Numbered from the stretch's first letter, positions 32,333 to 41,506 are shown. The stretch: 64,000 bases of DNA from Coprothermobacter sp. (GCA_013824685.1 PNOG01000013.1:1-64000), one strand, 5' to 3'. Numbers and translations: made by a program. Notes: a model not told the origin generated them from the letters alone.

Positions 32333-34036
32333 ATGTTCGAAAAAGCATCCAACAAGTACAACATCGGCGATCTTGCACGGTCGCTCGGTATTCGTGACGA
32401 GGAGGTCGATTTCTTTGGCAAGTACATGGGCAAGATCGACTACCATATCCTTCAGCGTTTGCAGGATAGACCGGATGGCAAGTACATCGATGTGACAGCT
32501 GTCACGCCGACACCGTTTGGTGAAGGCAAGACGGTCACGACCATTGGATTGGGCATGGCACTGAACAAACAGGGATTCAAGACGGTCAACACACTGCGCG
32601 AACCGTCCATGGGTCCAGTCTTTGGTATCAAGGGCGGTGGAACGGGTGGTGGCAAGTCTTCTCTCTTTCCGATGGAGCAGATCAACCTGCACTTCACGGG
32701 CGACATTCATGCAGTAGAGACAGCAACCAACCTGCTGGCTGCAGTCGTGGACAACCATATCTCCCAGGGAAACGAACTGGACATCGATCCACAGAGCATC
32801 AGTTGGCGCCGGACCATGGACGTAGAAGACCGGTCGATGCGCAAGCTCACGATTCAGCTCACAGAGAAGAAAGACGGCGTCAAGACAGAGACGTCGTACG
32901 AGACCGGCTTCGACATTGCCGCCGCCTCGCCCATCATGGCCATCATGGGTCTGACGACGGGATTCGAAGATCTGCACGAGCGTCTGTCGGAGATTGTCGT
33001 TGCGCGGAGCCGTAATGGGGCCTCTGTGACGGTCGCGGACCTGCGCGCAACCGGGGGCCTGGCCGCTGTCCTCAAGGATGCCATCTATCCCAACTTGGTT
33101 CAGACCGAAGAAGGCACGCCGTCCTTTGTTCACATCGGACCATTCGCCAACATTGCCTTTGGCAACAACTCGGTGCTGTCCGACCGTATTGCACTGAAAC
33201 TTGGTGACTATGTCGTGACAGAGAGCGGGTTTGGTGCCGACATGGGTTTCGAGAAGCTCATGGACATCAAACTTCGACAGGCCGGCATGAAGGGGCCTGA
33301 CTGTGTGGTCATCGTTGCCACAGTCCGCGCGCTGAAGATGCACGGCGGGGCGTTTAGTGTCAGGCCAGGCAAGAAGCTTGATCCCGCTCTTGTTTCAGCT
33401 GTCAATATGCCGGCACTTGAGCTGGGCTGCGAGAACCTCCGGGTGCATATCGAGAACATTCGTTCGTATGGTCTGCCAGTTGTTGTCGCCATCAACCGAT
33501 TCCCGGACGACACCGCTGAAGAGGTAGCGATGGTTCAGGCCAAAGCTCTGCAGTTCGGTGCGCTGGCCGCCGTTCCGCACACGTTCTTTGTGGATGGCAG
33601 CGAGGGTGGCCTGGAACTGGCACGCGCCGTCCAGGAAGTGGCATCGACATCTCACGTGGGAGCCATCCACTACCCATACGAGTTGACCGATACCATCGAG
33701 GACAAGATGCGCAAACTGGTCCGTACGATCTACCGTGCCGGTGACATCGAACTGACACCTGTGGCGGTCGAGCGCATCAAGGAGTTCACTGCGGCCGGCT
33801 ATGACAAGTGGCCCATCTGCATGGCGAAGACACATTTATCGATCAGTCATGACCCCGACGTCAAGGGTGCACCATCTGGATACCTGTTCCCGATTCGCGA
33901 CATTCGCGCCGCGACCGGTGCGCGTTTCCTGTACCCATTGGGTGGAACGATGCAGACCATGCCGGCACTCTCCAAGGTTCCTGCAATGGTGAATATCGAC
34001 GTGACCGGAGACGGTGTCATCACCGGCCTTCGCTAA
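32333..34036 (+). CDS. fhs: Formate-tetrahydrofolate ligase
   Basis: 567 residues, normal for the family. ATP-dependent formation of 10-formyl-THF from formate, the entry to the methyl branch of one-carbon metabolism and a common enzyme of anaerobes. The P-loop-like TPFGEGKTVTTIGL lies near residue 61 and REPSMGPVFGIKGG near 95. GGGGG is eight bases before the ATG. No other Wood-Ljungdahl or folate gene is in the window, so a role in acetogenesis cannot be claimed. Confidence 0.96.
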   Translation: MFEKASNKYNIGDLARSLGIRDEEVDFFGKYMGKIDYHILQRLQDRPDGKYIDVTAVTPTPFGEGKTVTTIGLGMALNKQGFKTVNTLREPSMGPVFGIKGGGTGGGKSSLFPMEQINLHFTGDIHAVETATNLLAAVVDNHISQGNELDIDPQSISWRRTMDVEDRSMRKLTIQLTEKKDGVKTETSYETGFDIAAASPIMAIMGLTTGFEDLHERLSEIVVARSRNGASVTVADLRATGGLAAVLKDAIYPNLVQTEEGTPSFVHIGPFANIAFGNNSVLSDRIALKLGDYVVTESGFGADMGFEKLMDIKLRQAGMKGPDCVVIVATVRALKMHGGAFSVRPGKKLDPALVSAVNMPALELGCENLRVHIENIRSYGLPVVVAINRFPDDTAEEVAMVQAKALQFGALAAVPHTFFVDGSEGGLELARAVQEVASTSHVGAIHYPYELTDTIEDKMRKLVRTIYRAGDIELTPVAVERIKEFTAAGYDKWPICMAKTHLSISHDPDVKGAPSGYLFPIRDIRAATGARFLYPLGGTMQTMPALSKVPAMVNIDVTGDGVITGLR

Positions 34037-34072
34037 TCTGTGAAACCCGACCGGTACTGTGAATATTCCCCT

Positions 34073-34101
34073 TTGTGCCGTCCGTGGTCATTGGATACAA
34101 T
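34073..34101 (+). promoter_or_regulatory. Promoter for rubrerythrin
   Basis: TTGTGC (34073-34078), a 17-base spacer and TACAAT (34096-34101) lie about 38 bases before the TTG start. Confidence 0.5.
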
Positions 34102-34138
34102 GAAGTGTAGCAGCACAACTCGCGCATGGAGGTGAGCG

Positions 34139-34717
34139 TTGAAACAGACATTTCTCAATCTAGGTGCAGCTTTTGTCGGTGAATCCATGGCCCGCAACCG
34201 GTACACCATGTACAACAAGGTGGCCCGGACCGAAGGGTTTGAGCAGATAGCAGGGATCTTCGCTGAGACCGCCGAACAGGAACGGGAGCATGCCACCATC
34301 CTGTTCCATTTTCTCCAGGACATCAAGCAGGAGAACGGCGGGGAACTGACGCTTGCAAGTGCGGAAGTCCCGCTGGTGCTGGGGACAACGGCCGAGAACT
34401 TGCAGGCGGCCATCGACGGTGAACACTATGAGACGACGACGATGTACCCGGGCTTTGCCGACGTTGCCGATCAGGAAGGCTACAATGCAATCGCCTTGCG
34501 CCTGCGTGCCATTGCGGTAGCTGAAGCCCATCATGAAGAGCGCTACGGCAAGTTGCTGAAGGAAGTCAAGGCCCACTCCGTCTTCAAGAAGGATCACAAG
34601 ATCGTCTGGGTCTGTCGTGAGTGTGGGTACGTCTATGAGGGAACCGAGGCGCCGACCAAGTGCCCCGCGTGCCAACATGCGCAGAGCTTCTATCAAGTCA
34701 AGTCAGAGGACTACTAG
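34139..34717 (+). CDS. Rubrerythrin
   Basis: 192 residues. Peroxide-reducing di-iron protein of anaerobes. The ferritin-like four-helix part carries the ligand sets [21 protein letters not shown] and EAHHEERY; the C-terminal rubredoxin domain has [11 protein letters not shown] and CPAC, four Cys for one iron. The start is TTG with GGAGGTGAGCG immediately upstream. It has its own promoter and a strong terminator, so it is monocistronic. Confidence 0.96.
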   Translation: MKQTFLNLGAAFVGESMARNRYTMYNKVARTEGFEQIAGIFAETAEQEREHATILFHFLQDIKQENGGELTLASAEVPLVLGTTAENLQAAIDGEHYETTTMYPGFADVADQEGYNAIALRLRAIAVAEAHHEERYGKLLKEVKAHSVFKKDHKIVWVCRECGYVYEGTEAPTKCPACQHAQSFYQVKSEDY

Positions 34718-34735
34718 CGTCAGAGAACCAGTAAT

Positions 34736-34760
34736 GGGGCCTGCTTCGGCAGGCCCCTTT
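34736..34760 (+). terminator. Rho-independent terminator after rubrerythrin
   Basis: GGGGCCTGC-TTCG-GCAGGCCCC followed by TTT: a perfect nine-base stem with a stable TTCG tetraloop. Confidence 0.85.
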
Positions 34761-34848
34761 GCGTCAGACGGCGCGCGAACACGCGCATCGACAACTGCTT
34801 CGTCTGTTCGCCGAATCAACTTCGAGACTGTCAGGAGTGAAACCACCG

Positions 34849-35520
34849 ATGAGCACCAATAAGAAGAAAGTTGCACCGAAGGTGAGTCGGACGCAGGAAC
34901 TGCAGAAGAAGTATCCGGGCCACAAGCCCATTCCGCCGAGCACGCGCACGGTGGTCATTACAGTGGCAGCGACAGTAATCCTGTCGCTGTTGCTTGTGTT
35001 CGTCGTCCTCAAGAAGGCTCAAGCCCCGCAGGTGGCAGGGAACAAATACGTTGTGCTGGAGACCAGCATGGGTACGATCAAGCTTGAACTCTACGGGGAC
35101 AAAGCGCCCAGGACCGTCACCCAGTTTCTCGAGAACGTCACGGGAGGAAAGTACGACGGTCTGACGTTTCATCGGGTCGTCAAGGGATTCATGATCCAGG
35201 GCGGGGATCCCAATGGCAACGGCACGGGAGGCGGAGCGATCCCCTTTGAGAAGACAGACGTCAGCCACGTCCGGGGCGTCATCTCCATGGCATCGTCGCA
35301 GGCGGGAGTCACGCAGTCGGATATGCAGTTCTTCATCATGCACGGCGACTACACCGGACTGGACGGTACGTTCGCAGCGTTTGGCCACGTTGTCGAAGGA
35401 ATGGACGTCGTGGACCAGATCGCCAGCGTCCCTGTCGGGCCGAACCCCAACATGCCCGACGAAATGTCCTCCCCTCTGACCGGAATCATGATCATCCAGG
35501 CGACCGAAGTCGCCAACTAG
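34849..35520 (+). CDS. Membrane-anchored cyclophilin-type peptidyl-prolyl isomerase
   Basis: 223 residues from ATG 34849 (AGGAG upstream). A basic N-terminus, one helix at about 40-60, then a cyclophilin domain exposed outside the membrane. Motifs are FHRVVKGFMIQGGDPNGNGTGG with the catalytic Arg, MASSQAGVTQSDMQFFI and FAAFGHVVEGMDVVD. The active-site Trp of human CypA is not seen, as in many bacterial members. Probable role is folding of exported proteins. It begins the operon that continues with a second cyclophilin and three DegV genes. Confidence 0.9.
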   Translation: MSTNKKKVAPKVSRTQELQKKYPGHKPIPPSTRTVVITVAATVILSLLLVFVVLKKAQAPQVAGNKYVVLETSMGTIKLELYGDKAPRTVTQFLENVTGGKYDGLTFHRVVKGFMIQGGDPNGNGTGGGAIPFEKTDVSHVRGVISMASSQAGVTQSDMQFFIMHGDYTGLDGTFAAFGHVVEGMDVVDQIASVPVGPNPNMPDEMSSPLTGIMIIQATEVAN

Positions 35521-35529
35521 GAGCGTCAC

Positions 35530-36015
35530 ATGGAAGAAGAGAACAAGTTCGTCCGTATGGAAACGTCCAAAGGTGCGATGACACTCGAACTGTACGCCGC
35601 CCGGGCGCCCAAGACTGTCGAGCGGTTCATGGTGGCCGTCACCGCCGGCACGTATGACGGTCTCAAGTTCCATCGCATCATCAAGGACTTCATGGTTCAG
35701 GGTGGCGACCCACAGGGCAACGGCACGGGCGGCGGCAGCGTCAAGTTCGAGGGCTCCGACGTCAAGCACGTTCCCGGCGTCATCAGCATGGCGGCTCAGC
35801 AAGCGCGCGTCGATCAGTCCGACATGCAGTTTTTTATCATGACCAGCACATCTGACCAGTTGGATGGCAACTACACCGCGTTCGGACATGTGACTGAAGG
35901 CATGGACGTTCTGGCGGCTATCGCGGCGACACCCGTCGCCCAGGCGCAGTGGGGCGAGCGTTCACATCCTGTGGAGGACGTGCGCATCGTCAAGGCGTCC
36001 GAGATTCTCGACTAG
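35530..36015 (+). CDS. Cytoplasmic cyclophilin-type peptidyl-prolyl isomerase
   Basis: 161 residues, no signal or anchor. FHRIIKDFMVQGGDPQGNGTGG, DQSDMQFFIMTS and YTAFGHVTEGMDVL mark a complete cyclophilin fold. It is a close paralogue of the preceding gene without its anchor, so the pair covers both sides of the membrane. AGGAG lies before the ATG, and the gap to each neighbour is nine bases. Confidence 0.92.
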   Translation: MEEENKFVRMETSKGAMTLELYAARAPKTVERFMVAVTAGTYDGLKFHRIIKDFMVQGGDPQGNGTGGGSVKFEGSDVKHVPGVISMAAQQARVDQSDMQFFIMTSTSDQLDGNYTAFGHVTEGMDVLAAIAATPVAQAQWGERSHPVEDVRIVKASEILD

Positions 36016-36024
36016 GAGGAATCT

Positions 36025-36867
36025 ATGGCTATTCACATCGTAACGGACTCCACAAGCACCCTTCCCACCGGATTTGCTGAGCAGCACAATCTTCCCGTCG
36101 TGCCGCTCAAGGTCTCAGTTGACGGTGTTTTTTTCCGTGAGTTTGTGGAGATATCTCCTGATACGTTCTACGCGAAGCAGAAAGCCGGCGCGAAGTGTGG
36201 AACAACACAGCCGTCCCCAGAGGATTTCATCGGGGTCTACACCAAGTTGCTCGCAAACCCGGACGACGAAGTGCTGAGCATTCACCTTTCATCTGCCATG
36301 AGCGGAACGCTCAACAGTGCCTACATTGCTGCCGAACAAACAGATCCTCGGCGCGTTCATCTGTACGATGTACGGACGATTGCCCCCGGGTTTGGGCTGA
36401 TGGTCATGAAAGCAGTCAAGCTGGTACAGGGCGGCGCAAGTATCCAGGATGTGACAGAGATGCTGGACAAGATGCAGTTGCGTACTCACACGTACTTTCT
36501 GGTCGGTACCATGAAGTATCTGATCGAGGGCGGGCGCATCGGCAAGGCGGCAGGCGTCGCAGCCAGTATCCTGCAGATCAAGCCCATCCTCACGGTCAAG
36601 GACGGTATTGTCGATGTGTTCGAACGGCCGCGAACTATGCGGACAGCCCGAGACCGCATGTGGGCAATCATCGACCAGGCGGTCGTACGTGGTATCGAGC
36701 ATATAGGGTTTCACTATGCGGGCAACAGAGCCGAGGTCGAGGCAATGCAAACTGAGTTCACGAAGCGCACGGGAATTCCGTCCGTCCTCAGCCAGCTCGG
36801 TCCTGTCGTCGGGTGTCATACGGGACCCGAGACCGTAGCGGTCGTCATCGTCGACAAAGCAGTCTGA
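36025..36867 (+). CDS. DegV family fatty-acid-binding protein
   Basis: 280 residues with AGGAGG before the ATG. DSTSTLPTGFAEQ opens the protein (FakB-type), followed by HLSSAMSGTLNSAY near 92 and YLIEGGRIGKAAG near 170, ending VVGCHTGPETVAVVIV. It should bind a fatty acid for phosphorylation by FakA. No fakA-like DAK kinase gene is in this window. It shares long identical DNA stretches with the next gene, showing recent tandem duplication. Confidence 0.9.
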   Translation: MAIHIVTDSTSTLPTGFAEQHNLPVVPLKVSVDGVFFREFVEISPDTFYAKQKAGAKCGTTQPSPEDFIGVYTKLLANPDDEVLSIHLSSAMSGTLNSAYIAAEQTDPRRVHLYDVRTIAPGFGLMVMKAVKLVQGGASIQDVTEMLDKMQLRTHTYFLVGTMKYLIEGGRIGKAAGVAASILQIKPILTVKDGIVDVFERPRTMRTARDRMWAIIDQAVVRGIEHIGFHYAGNRAEVEAMQTEFTKRTGIPSVLSQLGPVVGCHTGPETVAVVIVDKAV

Positions 36868-36933
36868 ACATGAAGGCTGACCGGGGCGCAGCGGCGAATC
36901 CTGACAGAACTGGTCGGAAAAAGGGGGCCAAAT

Positions 36934-37776
36934 GTGAGCATCCATATCGTAACGGATTCCACAAGCTACCTTCCCATTGGTTTTGCTGAACAGTACGACC
37001 TGTCCGTCGTACCGGTCAAGGTTTCGGTCGACGACGTCTTCTTCCGCGAGTTTGTGGAGATATCTCCTGATGTCTTCTACGCGAAACAAGCAGCCGGAGC
37101 CAGGTATGGCACCACACAGCCCGGCCCCGAAGATTTCATCGATGTCTACACCAGATTGCTCGCAAACCCGGACGGCCAGGTGCTGAGCATTCACCTGTCA
37201 TCCCGAGTGAGCGGGACGCTCAACAGCGCGCACATTGCAGCCGAGCAGACCGATCCCAGGCGTATCCATCTCTATGATTCGCGGTCGTCAGGTCTCGGGC
37301 TCGGGTTCATGGTCATGGAGGCTATCAAGCTTGTTGTGGGAGGAGCCGGCATCGACGCCATCATCACAATGCTGGACGGGATGCAGCCACGCACGCATAT
37401 CTACTTCCTCGTCGGTACCATGAAGTATCTCATCAAGAGCGGGCGTATCGGGAAGGCGGCGGGCATCGCTGCCAGTATCCTGCAGATCAAGCCCATCCTC
37501 ACGGTCAAGGACGGTATAATCGATGTGTATGACCGGCAGCGAACCATGCGGGCCGCTCTAAACCGTATCTGGGCGCTCATCGACCAGGCGGCCGTACGGG
37601 GCATCGAGCACATTGGGTTCCACTACGTGAGCAACAGGGCCGAGGTCGAGGCAATGCAGACTGAGTTCACGAGGCGCACAGGGATTCCGTCCGTCCTCAG
37701 CCAGCTGGGGCCGGGCGTCGGGTGTCATATGGGACCCGAGACGTTGGGCGTTGTTATCGTCGACAAAGTAGTGTAA
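36934..37776 (+). CDS. DegV family fatty-acid-binding protein, recent duplicate
   Basis: 280 residues from a GTG start behind GGGGGC. Nearly collinear with the preceding gene: DSTSYLPIGFAEQ, HLSSRVSGTLNSAH, YLIKSGRIGKAAG. The conserved GG of GGRIG is SG here. A run of about 47 bases near 37475-37520 is identical to the upstream copy. The C-terminal CHMGPETLG replaces CHTGPETVA. Confidence 0.9.
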   Translation: MSIHIVTDSTSYLPIGFAEQYDLSVVPVKVSVDDVFFREFVEISPDVFYAKQAAGARYGTTQPGPEDFIDVYTRLLANPDGQVLSIHLSSRVSGTLNSAHIAAEQTDPRRIHLYDSRSSGLGLGFMVMEAIKLVVGGAGIDAIITMLDGMQPRTHIYFLVGTMKYLIKSGRIGKAAGIAASILQIKPILTVKDGIIDVYDRQRTMRAALNRIWALIDQAAVRGIEHIGFHYVSNRAEVEAMQTEFTRRTGIPSVLSQLGPGVGCHMGPETLGVVIVDKVV

Positions 37777-37876
37777 TGTAAGATGCAGGGAAAGAAGTCC
37801 CCCGTTAACGATCATGTGAGCAGGTCCGCTGTCTCCGCCGGCGGGATGACTGCACAAGCGGAGAAAGGAGCCGACA

Positions 37877-38725
37877 ATGGCCATCCACATCGTAACAGAC
37901 AGCACGGCGTGCCTGCCGCAAGGGTATGCCGAAGAGCACGGCGTCACCGTCGTTCCACTCAAGGTCTCACTCGACGGTGAGTACTTCCGCGACGGCATCG
38001 ACATTGCGAACGACGAGTTCTACCGCCGCCTCGTGGCAGGCGCGAAGGCGGATAGCACGCAGCCGTCACCTGAGGAATTCGCCTCCGCATATCGCGCCAT
38101 TCTGGACAAGGATCCCGAAGGAGACATCATCTCGCTTCACATCAGTTCACGCATGTCGGGTACGCTCAACTCCGCTCTCACCGGGCGCAACCAGCTGGAC
38201 ACGGCTCACGTCCAGTTTGTGGACACATTGAATGCTGCTCTTGGTGTCGGATTTCCGACGATGCGAGCAGTGGAGCTCGCCGAAGCAGGGGTGTCGCTGT
38301 CGCAGGTCATCGCAGAAGTGGAGGCGCTGGTTCTGCGGACCCATACCTACTTCGTGCTCGACTCCCTCAAATACCTCGAGAGAGGCGGGCGCATCGGAAA
38401 GGCTGCTGCCATCGCCGCCAGCGTCCTGAAGATCAAGCCCATCCTCAGCTTCATCGAGGGGGTCACGGATGTCGTGGACCGTCCCCGCACCAAGAAGGTT
38501 GCGCTGGAACATCTGTGGGCAATCATCGACAAGCATGTGCAGAAGGGCGTCGAGTATGTGGGGTTCCACTACGGCGCCAACCGGGTCGAGCTGGAGGACT
38601 TCCAGCGTGAGTTCACGTCCAGGTACAACGTGCCGAGCATGCTGACCCAGTTAGGACCTGTCGTCGGAAGGCAGTCGGGACCCGACATGATCGGAGTCGT
38701 CATTACGGAGAAGAAGCCACAATAG
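37877..38725 (+). CDS. DegV family fatty-acid-binding protein, third of the operon
   Basis: 282 residues with AAAGGAG before the ATG. DSTACLPQGYAEEHGV, HISSRMSGTLNSAL and YLERGGRIGKAAA identify the family. It is more diverged from the two upstream copies than they are from each other and probably prefers a different acyl chain, as shown for FakB paralogues elsewhere. The C-terminus ends GRQSGPDMIGVVIT. Confidence 0.9.
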   Translation: MAIHIVTDSTACLPQGYAEEHGVTVVPLKVSLDGEYFRDGIDIANDEFYRRLVAGAKADSTQPSPEEFASAYRAILDKDPEGDIISLHISSRMSGTLNSALTGRNQLDTAHVQFVDTLNAALGVGFPTMRAVELAEAGVSLSQVIAEVEALVLRTHTYFVLDSLKYLERGGRIGKAAAIAASVLKIKPILSFIEGVTDVVDRPRTKKVALEHLWAIIDKHVQKGVEYVGFHYGANRVELEDFQREFTSRYNVPSMLTQLGPVVGRQSGPDMIGVVITEKKPQ

Positions 38726-38748
38726 CCGACAACGGACGGGAAGAGACC

Positions 38749-40053
38749 ATGATCTACGCCATCGCCGCGCTATGTGACTGGCTTGGCGCCAAGCGCGTCG
38801 CCATGCGGTTGTTTGCTGCTGCTCCACGTTCAGACTACGCCGCCTGGTGGGGGGCGGTCGGTCTCATGCAGACCGGCAGGGATGAGGAGGCACTGGGCCT
38901 CCTGACACGCGTACGCGCCATTCATCCCGGATGGAAGCGCACCAAGCGCCTGCTGGCAACGCTGTACCTTCGTCGCGACCCCGAGAAAGCCGTTCAGCTC
39001 TATAGTCCCCCGATGGGCATCTGGGAAGAAGTCATCCTGGGTGACCTGCTCTACTTCTTTCTTCACCGCGAGGATGAGGGTGTGCAATGGTGGCGTCAGG
39101 CGTACACGAAGGTGGACTGGAAGAGTGCCCGCGAACTCGACAATCCCGCGCGTCTCCTCCTCAAAAGGCTGTGTCGCATCACCAGCGATCCTGTGCTGCT
39201 CGAGCGGTTTGCGGAGCTGGACACCGACAACTTCCGCCAACAGCACATCGTTGCCTACGTCGACATCCTGGCATCGCGCGGCGAGCTGGACAAGGCGAGG
39301 GAGATGCTCGACCGTGGTTTCTATCTCTATCGCGGGGACCCGATGCTGACAGCGTGCTGGGAGAGGCTCGGATTCGGCCGGCTTCCTTCGTACAAGGTGA
39401 AGACCTCGGGGACGGCGGCCGTCCGACACAACGTGTACACCGGGCTGCTCACCGAGGTGAGCGACCTCTCGTCGATCGTGGACAGGGTTCATCAGGAGCA
39501 CCCGACGGGCGTCGTTACGATTGCCAGCAGCGTGATGACCATGTGCGAGGGAACGCTGATGTGGACCCCCACGTTCAAGCCGTCACGCCTGGCGCGTTTC
39601 CTCGGCCCCTGCACAGGGCACGGCGGCGGGAAGTTCATTCACTGGTACAGCTATCCGATGGAAGCAGCCTGGAAGGTGCAGGCGTACATCGAACTCGCAG
39701 GGACGTTCCGCGTCCTTCTCGGGGCAGGCGCCACGGTACTGGGAAAGCTGCTGCACCGCAAGGGATGGTTCTATGCGGTCGTCGGCCCGGTGGCCAAGGC
39801 CGTGGACAGCGATAAGGTCATGCCATACGACGCCTGTCTCGTCCCCGGACCACTGGACGTGAAGACCAGCATCAGGCGCCTCGAGCGCACAGGCGCACGT
39901 ATCAGCGTGGTGGACGTCAACGATGTCTTCGGCGCGGAGATCGTTGCGTCGACCGAAGGCGTCGACCAGGACTGGCTCAGGCGGTCGCTGGAGGACAACC
40001 CGGCGGGCAATGACGATTCTATGACGCCTATCGTCGTGGTGATGCCAGAGTAG
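38749..40053 (+). CDS. TPR-like domain fused to a CofE-like domain
   Basis: 434 residues. The N-terminal 190 residues are helical repeats resembling TPR (AWWGAVGLMQTGRDEEALGL, then DILASRGELDKAREMLDRG). The C-terminal 220 residues resemble the F420-0:gamma-glutamyl ligase (CofE) superfamily: VVTIASSVMTMCEGT, SRLARFL, GPCTGHGGG, MPYDACLVPGPLD, VDVNDVFGAEIVASTEGVD and EDNPAGNDDSMTPI parallel the equivalent conserved blocks there. No other F420 gene is seen, so the activity may be a different acid-amine ligation. It follows the DegV genes by 23 bases. The assignment rests on motif memory only. Confidence 0.55.
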   Translation: MIYAIAALCDWLGAKRVAMRLFAAAPRSDYAAWWGAVGLMQTGRDEEALGLLTRVRAIHPGWKRTKRLLATLYLRRDPEKAVQLYSPPMGIWEEVILGDLLYFFLHREDEGVQWWRQAYTKVDWKSARELDNPARLLLKRLCRITSDPVLLERFAELDTDNFRQQHIVAYVDILASRGELDKAREMLDRGFYLYRGDPMLTACWERLGFGRLPSYKVKTSGTAAVRHNVYTGLLTEVSDLSSIVDRVHQEHPTGVVTIASSVMTMCEGTLMWTPTFKPSRLARFLGPCTGHGGGKFIHWYSYPMEAAWKVQAYIELAGTFRVLLGAGATVLGKLLHRKGWFYAVVGPVAKAVDSDKVMPYDACLVPGPLDVKTSIRRLERTGARISVVDVNDVFGAEIVASTEGVDQDWLRRSLEDNPAGNDDSMTPIVVVMPE

Positions 40054-40080
40054 CCGGCAGGGAACATACGCAATGAAAAG

Positions 40081-40104
40081 GGCGAGAGCATCACTGCTCC
40101 CGCC
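40081..40104 (-). terminator. Terminator between convergent genes
   Basis: On the minus strand GGCGGGAGCA-GTGA-TGCTCTCGCC (one G-T wobble) is followed by CTTTTC. It serves the small gene at 40129-40635 and may also stop the DegV operon. Confidence 0.6.
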
Positions 40105-40128
40105 TCGTGCATTTCGTATGTCCTGAGG

Positions 40129-40635
40129 TCAGTTGGCCGCTGGGGTCTCCGGCAACACACCGGCATAGACGACAAGCTGGGTCGCCTCCGTCGTTGTGCC
40201 GTCGGACGAGACCGGCGTCACAACCAGGACCACAAGCGACTTGTTGACATATCCCTCGCAGACCGTCGTGTCGCCAAAGCTGGTGTTCTCGACGTCACCT
40301 GCAAAACCTTGCCGGCGCAGCCAGGTGTCGATATTCACAGCTTCGTCCGAGGTCGCCGACTTGGCGATCATGACGACGCCCGAAAGAGTCAGCCTCGTTG
40401 GGTTGCCCTCGCCCGTGGCGACATACCAGTCGAAGCTGCGCGGCACAGCCATCGAGAACTTGAGGCTGCTGTTTGCCTTCAGGTCGCTCAGGAGCTGCCG
40501 GGCGGGTGCGATGTCCACCGTGGGAACATTTGTTCCCCTTTGCTGGCCTCCGTGCCCGATCATGTACCATGCAACGCCGGCCGCGACGATCAGCACGGCC
40601 AGCAGAACGACCAGCACCTTGATTGCGATTTTCAT
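40129..40635 (-). CDS. Small exported protein of unknown function
   Basis: 168 residues from ATG 40635 with GGGGGT nine bases upstream; a longer frame to 40662 is unlikely. One N-terminal helix (residues 5-25) suggests a membrane anchor or signal peptide; the remainder is a beta-rich domain with two Cys-poor repeats and no recognised motif. It has its own promoter and terminator. No family recognised. Confidence 0.6.
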   Translation of the reverse strand: MKIAIKVLVVLLAVLIVAAGVAWYMIGHGGQQRGTNVPTVDIAPARQLLSDLKANSSLKFSMAVPRSFDWYVATGEGNPTRLTLSGVVMIAKSATSDEAVNIDTWLRRQGFAGDVENTSFGDTTVCEGYVNKSLVVLVVTPVSSDGTTTEATQLVVYAGVLPETPAAN

Positions 40636-40673
40636 ACAGCAAAACCCCCAGACTCTTGTCAAATGGATGGTTC

Positions 40674-40700
40674 ATTGTACCACATCCGAGACCGCTTCAA
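40674..40700 (-). promoter_or_regulatory. Promoter for the small exported protein
   Basis: On the minus strand TTGAAG (40700-40695), a 15-base spacer and TACAAT (40679-40674). The spacer is short, so confidence is limited. Confidence 0.35.
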
Positions 40701-40769
40701 CCGTGGAAAAGAGATGATACTCCAATGTCATGGACGTTGCCCGAGGCGTCAAAGTTCCGCAGGCACGTG

Positions 40770-40797
40770 TTGACGTTTTATCCAGCAGGCCTAGCAT
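40770..40797 (+). promoter_or_regulatory. Promoter for the two-gene accessory cassette
   Basis: TTGACG (40770-40775), a 16-base spacer and TAGCAT (40792-40797), about 38 bases before the first start codon. Confidence 0.45.
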
Positions 40798-40834
40798 GAT
40801 TGGTACAGGTCTGTCGAAGTCGGAGGTACCTCGC

Positions 40835-41494
40835 ATGCAGATCGAAATGGCGTGGCGCGACGAACGGGTCAACGTGTTCGCTCTGAGCGGCGTGAGCATG
40901 GGCATACGCCTCGAGCCGCAGTTGTTCGTCTGCAAGAAACGCCCCATCGGACACCGTGGCCCGTTTGTCCTCGACCCGCGCAAGGGTCGCCCTCGATTTC
41001 AGTTGTCGCAGCTCGGCGCCACAGCTCAGGAGCAAGCCAATCAGACCGAGTATGCGCTATCGTATGTGGCCGAAGTGGACAGCTACGTGCATATCCCCGT
41101 CAATTATGCAGTGTTCGCGGGATTGTGTGCTGAGGGTTGGTTCTCGCTGTGGAACCCCTCGGCGCCACTGGCCTACTTCGAAGATTTGCAGGAAGGGTAC
41201 CTCGCACTGATGCGGGTCTCATGCCTTGACGCTGAGGTCCCCGAGCAACTGCTCGAGCACGGCCGGTCCGGTGCCAACTTCATCTACTACCTCGACCCAC
41301 CCGTCACTGTGCAGAAGCTGCACCCCATCCTCCGTCCCTATATGTATGAGCGCCGCAAGGGCGAACTCATAGCCTTCCTGTCCGAACACAACTGGCTCCT
41401 CGGCGAGGAAGGTCCGACCGTAGCAGCTGAACTGGAGACAGAAAGCCTGTTTGACGTGACGGAGTTGCCTGAGAAGACTGCTCGAAGAAGATAG
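40835..41494 (+). CDS. Hypothetical protein upstream of a nuclease-like gene
   Basis: 219 residues from ATG 40835, with GGAGGT seven bases upstream. No signal peptide or membrane segment. The protein is mixed alpha/beta with aromatic-rich stretches (EGWFSLWNPSAP, GANFIYYLDPP). I do not recognise a family. It is 12 bases from the winged-helix/nuclease-like gene, so the two are probably a functional pair; their joint role is unknown. Confidence 0.6.
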   Translation: MQIEMAWRDERVNVFALSGVSMGIRLEPQLFVCKKRPIGHRGPFVLDPRKGRPRFQLSQLGATAQEQANQTEYALSYVAEVDSYVHIPVNYAVFAGLCAEGWFSLWNPSAPLAYFEDLQEGYLALMRVSCLDAEVPEQLLEHGRSGANFIYYLDPPVTVQKLHPILRPYMYERRKGELIAFLSEHNWLLGEEGPTVAAELETESLFDVTELPEKTARRR

Positions 41495-41506
41495 GAGAGG
41501 ACCGAA

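Noticed and set aside
32084-33343. Long minus-strand open frame (419 codons) antisense to fhs
   Set aside because: The plus-strand frame is an unmistakable formate-THF ligase; the antisense frame has no start site, family motif or neighbour logic and arises from GC-biased third positions.
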